A stretch of 10,031 bases of DNA, taken from Deltaproteobacteria bacterium (GTDB lineage Bacteria; Desulfobacterota; Desulfobacteria; Desulfobacterales; B30-G6). How positions within the stretch are numbered: the first letter of the stretch is position 1; each line of letters begins with the position of its first letter. Where the stretch lies: the NCBI GenBank assembly GCA_003647375.1, contig QMMS01000160.1, positions 1 to 10,031 on the forward strand. The letters are read 5' to 3'. Shown piece by piece: positions 1 to 6,259 of this stretch. The notes under the pieces were generated by a model that ran no database searches, was not told the DNA's origin, and saw nothing but the letters and a program-made list of their open reading frames with translations. A program made the position numbers and the translations under genes.

Positions 1-120
1 CGTCCGCCTTGATCTCACGAAAAAATCCTCATTTCTGGACGGACACTAACTAACGTGAGCATTTCAAATTATAGGATAAATCATATTGGGGTCAGGGTTG
101 TGTGCTTTTTGAATCGAGAC
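1..120. other. Left-edge non-coding sequence, unassigned
   Basis: No gene can be supported here. All three plus frames close early: frame 1 at 10-12, frame 2 at 47-49, frame 3 at 51-53. The first ~50 bases could therefore hold the last codons of a gene lying to the left, but the fragment is too short to identify. GTCCG at 2-6 is repeated in inverted form as CGGAC at 40-44, so a decayed palindromic repeat is an equally good reading. Positions 71-81 and 86-92 share short words with the repeat at 2802-2915 (see findings). Confidence 0.3.
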
Positions 121-149
121 TTGACAAATGTTGGAACCATCATTTTAAT
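121..149 (+). promoter_or_regulatory. Predicted sigma70 promoter upstream of the MaoC-like gene
   Basis: A perfect TTGACA (121-126) is followed after 17 bp by TTTAAT (144-149, five of six matches to TATAAT). The predicted transcription start is near 156, leaving a leader of about 190 nt before the ATG at 344. The -10 box lies inside an inverted repeat (137-166), which could be an operator. The match is seen in the sequence; activity is inferred. Confidence 0.5.
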
Positions 150-174
150 ATAGATAAAATCGATGGTCGATTTT
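137..174. repeat. Overlapping hairpins at predicted -10 / +1 region
   Basis: Two mutually exclusive inverted repeats share one segment. CCATCATTTTA (137-147) pairs with TAAAATCGATGG (155-166) with one bulged base. AAAATCGA (156-163) pairs perfectly with TCGATTTT (167-174) across a TGG loop and is followed by two more T. The second resembles a weak intrinsic terminator with an AT-rich stem. It could end transcription from the left, attenuate the predicted transcript, or be part of an operator. Confidence 0.4.
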
Positions 175-343
175 TTGAAACGCGATGTCGTCGCTCCTTT
201 TTGAAACGCTCAACTTGGTGTCAGTCTAACAGAAGCGTAAAAGAATGGCAAGCGGTCTGCCGCTTATCATGCCGTAACAGCGAATTCTTACAGGAACTTA
301 CCTCCACTGACCATACTATTATTACTTAAAAAACGATGCCAAT

Positions 344-817
344 ATGACCGAGATACGACAAAAGACTATCCAGGGGTTGATAACGGGGGACACCTTCACT
401 GTGACCCGCACGTTCACGGAATCAGATACGAATATCTTTGCTGATATCACCAGGGATTACAACCCGGTTCACTTTGATGAACGCTTTGCAACGGCCAAAA
501 ATTTCAATGGGAAAATCTGCCACGGACTCCTGGCGGCCAGTATCATAACCGAGATCGGCGGCCAGATCGGATGGCTGGCAACCGGCATGGATTTTCGTTT
601 TAAACAACCGGTTTATTTCAAAGACACCATCACCTGTCTTTTCACCATCACTGCCATTGACGAGAATCGCAGAGCCATCGCTGAAGTTGTTTACAAGAAC
701 CAGGACGATACGGTTGTACTGGAGGCGGTAATCACCGGAATCCTCCCGGATGCCCGGGAGCGAGACATTCTGTCACAGATGGTGGACGAAGGGGATCCAA
801 CAAACGGGTTAGCCTGA
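344..817 (+). CDS. MaoC-like / PhaJ-type (R)-specific enoyl-CoA hydratase
   Basis: This 157-residue single hotdog-domain protein matches the MaoC dehydratase family, whose short members hydrate trans-2-enoyl-CoA to (R)-3-hydroxyacyl-CoA in the cytoplasm. The family signature is clear: residues 38-45 read DYNPVHFD, giving the catalytic pair Asp38 and His43 in the same spacing as PhaJ (Asp-x4-His), and the HGLL motif follows at 60-63. Length fits the PhaJ subgroup (about 135-160). The substrate cannot be read from sequence; fatty-acid or polyhydroxyalkanoate metabolism and thioester detoxification are all possible. No clear Shine-Dalgarno precedes the ATG at 344, but it is the only sensible start because the hotdog domain begins almost at once. 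The gene stands alone, with a hairpin-forming spacer behind it. Confidence 0.85.
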   Translation: MTEIRQKTIQGLITGDTFTVTRTFTESDTNIFADITRDYNPVHFDERFATAKNFNGKICHGLLAASIITEIGGQIGWLATGMDFRFKQPVYFKDTITCLFTITAIDENRRAIAEVVYKNQDDTVVLEAVITGILPDARERDILSQMVDEGDPTNGLA

Positions 818-828
818 AAACAGTGTTT

Positions 829-916
829 ATTGAGTTTGTTGGGTTTGTGGGGTTGTTTAAACGGTACGTATTGGCAACCATATACCGTTTACCGATAGCA
901 ACTCAATAAACTCAAC
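829..916. repeat. Long two-tier hairpin in MaoC-HU spacer
   Basis: Outer arms 829-845 and 900-916 are inverted copies with 14 of 17 matches, built from a GTTGAGTTTATTGAGTT-like unit. Inside them, TAAACGGTA (858-866) pairs perfectly with TACCGTTTA (883-891). The structure starts 12 bases after the MaoC stop codon. It could stabilise the 3' end of the mRNA or aid termination, but no T-run follows directly, so a dispersed palindromic repeat is equally likely. Confidence 0.5.
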
Positions 917-975
917 GAACACAATGAACTGATTTGTAGCATTTCATTATTCCCGTGAGATTATAACGATTTTAT

Positions 976-1004
976 TTGACATCAGGCCCCGAGTGCGGTT
1001 TGAT
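976..1004 (+). promoter_or_regulatory. Possible promoter for the HU-family gene
   Basis: TTGACA (976-981) is perfect. After 17 bp comes TTTGAT (999-1004), four of six matches to the -10 consensus. The leader to the HU start codon would be about 80 nt. A TATAAA at 1017-1022 is a better -10 box but has no -35 partner at a normal distance. Confidence 0.35.
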
Positions 1005-1090
1005 ATGGGCTTGAATTATAAAAAATCTTTGTAACGACGGGGTGGAAATGACCGCCGCCTGCGTCACTTGAAAGCGAATAGGAGAAAACA

Positions 1091-1366
1091 ATGAACAAAG
1101 CGGATTTGGCAGATGCTCTCAGTGAGGCAAACGGTTTGACAAAAACTGAGGCCAAAGTAATCGTCGATACTTTTTTCAACGAAATGGTCGAAACATTGGC
1201 ACGGGGGGAACGTGTGGAGATACGTGGGTTTTGTTCCTTTTATGTCAAACAGTACAAGCCCTATGTTGGCAGAAATCCCAAAACCGGAGAAACCGTACAA
1301 ATATCCCCGAAGAAACTACCCTATTTCAAATGCGGGAAAGAGCTCAAGGAGCGGGTGGATTACTAA
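1091..1366 (+). CDS. HU/IHF-family DNA-binding protein
   Basis: This 91-residue protein has the full length and layout of the HU/IHF family: an N-terminal helical dimerisation part (about 1-40), the GERVEIRGF turn (39-47), and the beta-arm with RNPKTGE at 61-67, whose Pro63 is the residue that intercalates into bent DNA in this family. The C-terminal helix runs to residue 91. Such proteins dimerise and bend or compact DNA. Phe47-Cys48-Ser49-Phe50 replaces the usual GFGSF, a small deviation. Whether it is HU, an IHF subunit or a paralog cannot be decided from the sequence. A good ribosome site, AGGAG at 1080-1084, precedes the ATG. A terminator lies about 100 bp downstream. Confidence 0.93.
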   Translation: MNKADLADALSEANGLTKTEAKVIVDTFFNEMVETLARGERVEIRGFCSFYVKQYKPYVGRNPKTGETVQISPKKLPYFKCGKELKERVDY

Positions 1367-1373
1367 AAGAATC

Positions 1374-1401
1374 GTTTTAGGTGTTAAGTTTTAGGTTTTA
1401 G
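1374..1401 (-). repeat. AT-rich repeat element, copy 1
   Basis: Read on the minus strand, these 28 bases match positions 2980-3007 (plus strand) at 26 of 28 positions. The unit is made of CTAAAAC / TTAAAAC words. This copy lies eight bases after the HU stop codon. Related sequence also occurs at 6212-6230. It does not encode protein in any convincing frame. Confidence 0.6.
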
Positions 1402-1467
1402 ATTATAAATGTTGATTGTCACCGTTAATCATCATTAAATTGGCACCGATTTGGAATCAGTATATTT

Positions 1468-1509
1468 AAATTAAAATTCATTTCAACAAGTTGAGATGAA
1501 TTTTAATTT
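1468..1509. terminator. Bidirectional intrinsic terminator between HU and serB
   Basis: Arms of 19 bases (1468-1486 and 1491-1509) pair at 18 of 19 positions around a CAAG loop. Each arm is A/T-rich at its outer end, so a run of U follows the hairpin on both strands, as expected between convergent genes. The right arm overlaps the last codons and the stop codon of serB (1503-1505). Confidence 0.8.
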
Positions 1510-2675
1510 TTGTCCTCAGGAATTCCGAGAAAGTACCGCAACCCGGACAGGTTATCCGTCGTAATCATCCCATCGCTGTATTCCTTTAATATCTCCTTGG
1601 GGCTGAACGCAATGGCCAGGCCGGCATTCTCCAGCATAAACCGGTCATTGGCGCCATCGCCCACCGCAACGATCTGATCCACGGAAATCCCCTCTGTCTC
1701 TGCAATTTTCTGAAGGATTTCCCCTTTTCGTTTGGCATCGACGATGCCGCCTTTGATTTTCCCGGTGACAACACCGTTTTCAACAGCCAGTTCGTTGGCA
1801 AAAACATAATCGAGGTTGAGTCGCTTCTTGAGATAGTCGGTGAAAAATGAAAAACCACCGGAGATCACACCGACCTTGTAACCCATCCGGTTAAGCGTCG
1901 CAATGAGCTCTTCAGCCCCAGGCGTCAGATGAATCCCTTTGGACAGGATTTCAAGCTGTTCCACCGTCAGCCCCTTCAAAAGACTTACGCGCTTTTTCAC
2001 GGCTTCTGTATAACTCATTTCACCGTTCATAGCCTTGATGGTCATTTCCTTGACCGTTTCCCCGACACCCGCCACCTTGGCCAGTTCATCGATGATCTCC
2101 CCCTGGATGATGGTACTGTCGCAATCGAAAAGGACAACCTGTTTCTGTTTCTGAAATATATTGTAATCCCGCAATGATACATCCAGGCCCGAGTCCTCTG
2201 AAAACGCATAAAGCATCCGGCGCATACTTCTGATATCAGGGACATCCGACGTGTCGATGGTGATCTCCGTGGCGATGTATTCTCCCCGGGCGATCATTTT
2301 GATGGTTTCAATGTTGATGCTGTTCTCGGAAAACATGCCTGAAACCGACGCAACAATACCCGGCCGATCTTTACCCATGAGGGTGAAAATCATCATGCGC
2401 TTTTCAACCTTGCGGCGTCCTTCAACATAAGGTTCGACCCGTATTCCCATGTTAAAGTTAGAACGAATAGGCTCCAGGGCCTGGAGCAGGTCGCCGTATT
2501 CTTTATCCGAGGCGCTTAAATCGACCACCAGAAACATGGTGAAATGACCCCGGACGGAGCGAGCCTCGATATCGACAATATTGATATGCAAATCCGACAG
2601 AATCTGCGTGACCGAATGCACCAGGCCGGGACGGTCCTGCCCGACTGCCGAAATTACGTAGAGTATTTTATCCAA
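1503..2675 (-). CDS. serB: Phosphoserine phosphatase with tandem ACT domains
   Basis: This cytoplasmic enzyme should hydrolyse O-phospho-L-serine to L-serine, the last step of the phosphorylated serine pathway. From a TTG start at 2675 it has 390 residues. Two ACT domains come first, each opening with a DRPG motif (Asp14 and Asp103), then a HAD-superfamily SerB domain: nucleophile motif DCDST at 184-188, Ser272 of SGGFS, Lys317 in KGEIL, and metal-binding GDGANDR with Asp340 and Asp344. All catalytic residues are present. The frame stays open upstream to an ATG at 2783, but the added 36 residues are cysteine-rich and unlike the family, whereas the TTG has AGGA six bases upstream and starts directly at the first ACT strand. 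ACT domains usually bind amino acids, so feedback control by serine is plausible. It converges on the HU gene through a shared terminator. Confidence 0.93.
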   Translation of the reverse strand: MDKILYVISAVGQDRPGLVHSVTQILSDLHINIVDIEARSVRGHFTMFLVVDLSASDKEYGDLLQALEPIRSNFNMGIRVEPYVEGRRKVEKRMMIFTLMGKDRPGIVASVSGMFSENSINIETIKMIARGEYIATEITIDTSDVPDIRSMRRMLYAFSEDSGLDVSLRDYNIFQKQKQVVLFDCDSTIIQGEIIDELAKVAGVGETVKEMTIKAMNGEMSYTEAVKKRVSLLKGLTVEQLEILSKGIHLTPGAEELIATLNRMGYKVGVISGGFSFFTDYLKKRLNLDYVFANELAVENGVVTGKIKGGIVDAKRKGEILQKIAETEGISVDQIVAVGDGANDRFMLENAGLAIAFSPKEILKEYSDGMITTDNLSGLRYFLGIPEDKN

Positions 2676-2808
2676 GTCGTTTCCTATCTTTTCCTTTTTT
2701 TCCCCACAAAACACGCAAATGTGACAATTAAAGAACACCATTTGTGTTTCATCGTATGTGTTTGGGTGGCAAACATGCATCATAAGTCTGGAAATATGTC
2801 AACCCCAA

Positions 2809-2943
2809 ATAAAATCGCTTCGCGATTTTATCATGTGCGGCTACGCCGCTTTTGCGCTCCGCGCGTAATTATGCCCTTCGGGCGTCCTTTACACTTCGTG
2901 TGATATTTATCCTATCGGACGATATTGAACACCTTACGGTGTT
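2809..2943 (-). repeat. Array of perfect mini-hairpins with GNA triloops, copy A
   Basis: Five perfect hairpins with three-base loops follow each other: 2809-2831 (10-bp stem), 2837-2849 (5 bp), 2854-2864 (4 bp), 2873-2883 (4 bp) and 2891-2901 (4 bp). A sixth, 2928-2943, has a 6-bp stem and a four-base loop. On the minus strand the triloops read GAA, GTA, GGA, GAA and GAA, and the tetraloop reads GTAA. The whole block is non-coding and lies between the divergent serB and ClpX-like genes. Segments 2868-2886 and 2854-2870 recur inverted at 6293-6311 and 6254-6270. Confidence 0.8.
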
Positions 2944-2965
2944 AGCTTTTAGCTGATAGCTGTTT

Positions 2966-3007
2966 GCTCTTAGCTGAACCTAAAACTTAAAACGTAACAC
3001 CTAAAAC
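2966..3007 (+). repeat. AT-rich repeat element, copy 2
   Basis: Positions 2966-2993 are a perfect 28-nt inverted match to 6212-6239. Positions 2980-3007 match the minus strand of 1374-1401 at 26 of 28 positions. The preceding 2943-2975 is low-complexity TAGCT/AGCT-type sequence. It accompanies hairpin array A in the same relative order as copy 3 accompanies array B. Confidence 0.75.
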
Positions 3008-3032
3008 TGTCTCCTTCGTTAAAACCCCGCCC

Positions 3033-3061
3033 TTGCAATCACAGCAGCCCGTGATTATAAT
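3033..3061 (+). promoter_or_regulatory. Predicted promoter of the ClpX-like gene
   Basis: TTGCAA (3033-3038, four of six) is followed after 17 bp by a perfect TATAAT (3056-3061). Transcription would begin near 3068, about four bases before the ATG at 3072, which would make the mRNA nearly leaderless. No Shine-Dalgarno is visible before that ATG, in keeping with this reading. Confidence 0.5.
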
Positions 3062-3071
3062 GTAAATCGTT

Positions 3072-4820
3072 ATGAAAGAAATAAATGAAAAAATACCGAC
3101 ACCCAAAGAACTTGAAAAAGAAATTGCTGAATTTCTTACAAAAAAATTTGGCGGGAATGTCAAGGTTGCCCAACCTATGGTTATCCAGCAGGAAAACATG
3201 GATGGGCCCGATGAAAAACCGCCTAAAAGAGAAAAGAAAATCAGTTTCGATCTCAAGCCGGAAGAACTGGTTGCTTACCTGGATCAGTACATCGTCAAGC
3301 AGGAGAGCGCCAAAGCAATTCTCGCCACCAAGATCTGTACACATTTCAACCGTATAAAGCGCTATCAGGCATCACCCGACGTTGTCAATGACATGGTGGG
3401 AAGCATAAAAAACAATGTCCTCATGGTCGGTCCCACCGGCGTCGGGAAAACCTACATGATCAAACTTATCGCAAAAAAAATCGGTGTGCCGTTTGTGAAA
3501 GGAGACGCCACCAAATTCAGCGAGACGGGCTATGTGGGAGGTGATGTAGAAGACCTGGTAAGGGATCTGGTTCGAGAGGCTGATGGTGACATTGAGCACG
3601 CCCAACATGGCATTATCTACATCGATGAAATCGACAAAATTGCATCCAGCCGCAACCTGGTGGGCGCCGATGTCAGTAGAACCGGTGTGCAACGGGCTCT
3701 GTTGAAACCCATGGAAGAGACCGAGGTCGATCTCAAGGTTCCCCACGATCCGATTTCAATGCTTCAGGAGGTGGAAAACTTTCGGAAAACCGGCAAGCGT
3801 GAAAAAAACGTCGTGAATACCAAAAAAATCCTTTTCATCATGAGCGGCGCCTTCAATGATATTGCGGAAATCGTTCAAAAACGTATCTCCTCCCAGGGAA
3901 TCGGGTTTGGTGCACAACTTCCAAAAGCCGATGAAAAGGCTGATTTGTTGAAGTACATCAAATCGGAAGACCTGATTCAATTCGGGTTCGAGTCAGAGTT
4001 TGTCGGCCGGCTCCCGGTTCGCGCCGTATTTGAATACCTGGACGAAACCGATCTCTACAAAATTTTACAGAACCCCAACAACCCGATTACGCTCGGCAAA
4101 AAACTCGATTTTGCAGCATATGGCATCGATGCCAAATTTGAGGACAAAGCCCTTCAATCTCTGGCCAGAGAGGCTGCCAAAGAAAATACCGGTGCAAGGG
4201 GACTTGTGAGTGCCGTGGAGAACGCGCTGCTGCTCTATGAAAAGCGACTTCCGTCGACCAACTTGCGCAAATTCCCCATAACCGTTAAACTGATTGATTC
4301 ACCCGAAGACACGTTTGAGAGCATAACGAACGCCCCGGATGACAGTGATTGGGAATCCACATTTGAACGCCTGGTGCAAGAAGAAAAACACGGCATTTTT
4401 GATTACATCGTCGCCAACAAGGATCATATCATCGGCAAGTATCAGATGGATATGCCGTCTTCACGGATCGATATCGTGGCCGATCAATACAGTAAAAATG
4501 CCTCTGATATCAGCAGAATTATCCAGAAAATCAAAGCCTACTACGATGAGATCAAAGCCATTGAACTCCAGTTTTTAAAATCCCATGACGTCAACCTGGT
4601 TCTGGAGGACAGTGCCATCGACCACGTCATAAAAAATATATTCGGTTCAAAAATTAATCCAAAGAAACTTTTCAAACAGCTGTCCGATGACTTTGAGCAT
4701 GGTTTGAAACTGGTGAGAGATAAAACCGGCCGAAACCGTTTTTTCATCACCAGGGAAGCCCTTCTGTTTCCGGAAAAATTCATCGAGGGGTTGATTAAAG
4801 ACAAAATGCAGATTGCCTAA
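3072..4820 (+). CDS. ClpX-like AAA+ unfoldase, no zinc domain, extended C terminus
   Basis: This 582-residue protein has a complete ClpX-type AAA+ core: Walker A GPTGVGKT (120-127), pore-loop GYVG (153-156), Walker B with Asp185-Glu186, an IGF tripeptide (277-279) where ClpX carries its ClpP-docking loop, arginine-finger motif GRLP with Arg313, and sensor-2 GARG with Arg376. It should use ATP to unfold proteins in the cytoplasm, possibly feeding ClpP. It differs from standard ClpX (about 420 residues) in two ways. The first ~65 residues lack cysteine, so the zinc-binding adaptor domain is absent. About 160 extra residues follow the core: a helical, charged stretch (about 425-510) and then a part (511-582) whose LEDSAID opening resembles FEDKAL of the lid at 356-361. 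It is probably a paralog beside a canonical ClpX encoded elsewhere. Substrates are unknown. ahbC follows 178 bp downstream. Confidence 0.85.
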   Translation: MKEINEKIPTPKELEKEIAEFLTKKFGGNVKVAQPMVIQQENMDGPDEKPPKREKKISFDLKPEELVAYLDQYIVKQESAKAILATKICTHFNRIKRYQASPDVVNDMVGSIKNNVLMVGPTGVGKTYMIKLIAKKIGVPFVKGDATKFSETGYVGGDVEDLVRDLVREADGDIEHAQHGIIYIDEIDKIASSRNLVGADVSRTGVQRALLKPMEETEVDLKVPHDPISMLQEVENFRKTGKREKNVVNTKKILFIMSGAFNDIAEIVQKRISSQGIGFGAQLPKADEKADLLKYIKSEDLIQFGFESEFVGRLPVRAVFEYLDETDLYKILQNPNNPITLGKKLDFAAYGIDAKFEDKALQSLAREAAKENTGARGLVSAVENALLLYEKRLPSTNLRKFPITVKLIDSPEDTFESITNAPDDSDWESTFERLVQEEKHGIFDYIVANKDHIIGKYQMDMPSSRIDIVADQYSKNASDISRIIQKIKAYYDEIKAIELQFLKSHDVNLVLEDSAIDHVIKNIFGSKINPKKLFKQLSDDFEHGLKLVRDKTGRNRFFITREALLFPEKFIEGLIKDKMQIA

Positions 4821-4841
4821 AGCTGAGTGTTTATAACTTTC

Positions 4842-4960
4842 TGGAATATTGGAATATTGGGTAGAAAAACGGAATGCTGTCTATTTTGAATTCACAGTTC
4901 CAATGAACTCTTTGACAGTCCCCGGCGCCACGCTCAATATTCCATTGATCCATCATTCCA
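4842..4960. repeat. Inverted TGGAATATTG-type repeat in ClpX-ahbC spacer
   Basis: TGGAATATTG occurs twice, overlapping, at 4842-4851 and 4850-4859, and in perfect inverted form at 4935-4944. A weaker relative (CATCATTCCA) is at 4951-4960. The arms enclose about 75 bp. The structure may act as the 3' end of the ClpX-like transcript, although no T-run follows it. A dispersed palindromic repeat is the alternative. Confidence 0.5.
4912..4941 (+). promoter_or_regulatory. Possible promoter for ahbC
   Basis: A perfect TTGACA (4912-4917) is followed after 18 bp by AATATT (4936-4941, four of six). The leader to the ahbC start codon would be about 50 nt. The -10 box falls inside the right arm of the inverted repeat. 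Confidence 0.35.
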
Positions 4961-4998
4961 TCGGTCCACTTTGAGATCGATTCTCAAAAGGAACACAC

Positions 4999-6183
4999 AT
5001 GATCGGTATATCAAAACTCTATTGTGGAACAGTGGAGCCTTCCGATGCACTGCGCTACGGCAGGCTGTCTTCGTCATTACCCTCGCATCTTCTTCAGTTC
5101 TCGGCCGACAAAAGACCTGTCGTGGTCTGGAATGTTACACGTCGCTGCAACTTGAAATGCATCCACTGCTATGCCCAGGCAACAAAAGAGGCGGAAAGCA
5201 ACGAACTCACAACCCAGGAAGGCAAGAGGCTCATCGACAACCTGGCCGCATTTGGTGTCCCGGTTCTCCTCTTCTCGGGCGGAGAACCCCTGGTGAGAAA
5301 AGACCTGCCCGATCTGGCTGAGTATGCGGTCCAAAAAGGAATGCGCGCAGTCATCTCCACCAACGGCACACTCATTACACCTCAAATGGCACGTAAATTG
5401 AGGGACATTGGCCTTTCCTATGTTGGCATCAGTCTCGATGGGATGGCATCCATCAACGATACATTTCGAGGAGTCAAAGGCGCTTTCAACGCAGCCATGA
5501 AGGGTATTGAAAATTGTCAGGCTGTGGGGATCAAGGTCGGACTCCGATTTACCATCAACAAGGCCAACGCTGATGAAATTGGGAAGATATTCGATCTCCT
5601 GGAGGAAAAGGAGATTCCCAGGGCCTGCTTCTACCACCTGGTCTACGCCGGTCGCGGCTCAAAACTGATCGAGGAAGACCTTTCCCATGAAGATTCTCGA
5701 AAAGTCGTGGATTTGATTATCGACCGTACCAAAGATCTTCACGATCGGGGTATCCCCAAAGAAGTGCTTACCGTCGACAACCATTCCGATGGCCCCTACC
5801 TGTATCTGCGGCTCCTCAAAGAAAACCCCCAGCGTGCCAAGGATGTACTCGAACTGCTGCAAATGAACGAGGGCAACAATTCAGGCAGAGGCATCGGCTG
5901 TGTCAGTTGGGACGGTGAGGTCTATGCCGATCAATTCTGGCGACACTTCAGCTTCGGCAATGTCAGGCAGCGGCCCTTTTCCGAAATCTGGACAGACACT
6001 TCCAATGAACTGATGCAACAACTGAAAGAAAAAAAGAAACATGTCAAGGGGCGATGCGCCGATTGCAAATGGCTCGATATCTGCGGTGGCAACTTCAGAG
6101 TGAGGGCGGAAGCGGTCAGTGGTGACGTATGGGCACCGGATCCGGCATGTTATCTGACGGATGAAGAGATAGGGGTAGCCTGA
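4999..6183 (+). CDS. ahbC: AhbC, 12,18-didecarboxysiroheme deacetylase (radical SAM)
   Basis: This 394-residue protein matches AhbC (formerly NirJ1-like), which removes the two acetate side chains of 12,18-didecarboxysiroheme to give Fe-coproporphyrin III in the siroheme-dependent heme pathway. The radical-SAM cluster motif is Cys50-x3-Cys54-x2-Cys57, and the SAM-binding GGEP lies at 94-97. The C-terminal part carries Cys301, Cys353, Cys356, Cys362 and Cys384 in a SPASM/twitch-like pattern and probably binds an auxiliary Fe-S cluster. The N terminus, with its DALRYG segment (16-21), is typical of the AhbC/NirJ group. AAGGA at 4988-4992 with a six-base gap fixes the start. hemB and ahbD downstream support AhbC over heme d1 NirJ, as no nir genes are present. 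The enzyme is expected to be cytoplasmic and oxygen-sensitive. Confidence 0.9.
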   Translation: MIGISKLYCGTVEPSDALRYGRLSSSLPSHLLQFSADKRPVVVWNVTRRCNLKCIHCYAQATKEAESNELTTQEGKRLIDNLAAFGVPVLLFSGGEPLVRKDLPDLAEYAVQKGMRAVISTNGTLITPQMARKLRDIGLSYVGISLDGMASINDTFRGVKGAFNAAMKGIENCQAVGIKVGLRFTINKANADEIGKIFDLLEEKEIPRACFYHLVYAGRGSKLIEEDLSHEDSRKVVDLIIDRTKDLHDRGIPKEVLTVDNHSDGPYLYLRLLKENPQRAKDVLELLQMNEGNNSGRGIGCVSWDGEVYADQFWRHFSFGNVRQRPFSEIWTDTSNELMQQLKEKKKHVKGRCADCKWLDICGGNFRVRAEAVSGDVWAPDPACYLTDEEIGVA

Positions 6184-6211
6184 CGGCAGGGTCTTCGGTT
6201 TGGAAGGTAAG

Positions 6212-6239
6212 GTTTTAAGTTTTAGGTTCAGCTAAGAGC
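6212..6239 (-). repeat. AT-rich repeat element, copy 3
   Basis: This is a perfect 28-nt inverted match to 2966-2993. It lies 28 bases after the ahbC stop codon and directly precedes hairpin array B. The stretch from 6184 to 6390 (207 bp) contains no gene. Confidence 0.75.
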
Positions 6240-6259
6240 CATGAGCTACAATAAATTAC

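Noticed and set aside
102..329. Open frame of 75 codons on the plus strand before the MaoC-like gene
   Set aside because: The predicted promoter and hairpins lie inside it, the composition (Cys, Arg, Trp, His-rich) is not protein-like, and it has no ribosome site.
2676..2783. N-terminal extension of SerB to an ATG at 2783
   Set aside because: The added 36 residues are cysteine-rich and unlike ACT proteins. The TTG at 2675 has a well-placed AGGA and begins at the ACT domain.
2544..2903. Open frame of 119 codons on the plus strand opposite serB and into the hairpin array
   Set aside because: Its first part is antisense to serB and its last part is translated palindromic repeat. There is no ribosome site or domain.
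2809..2943. CRISPR array
   Set aside because: The hairpin units differ in sequence and length, and there are no constant repeats with unique spacers of equal size.
5077..5637. Open frame of 186 codons on the minus strand opposite ahbC
   Set aside because: It is a shadow of the conserved radical-SAM core, with no ribosome site and no recognisable domain.
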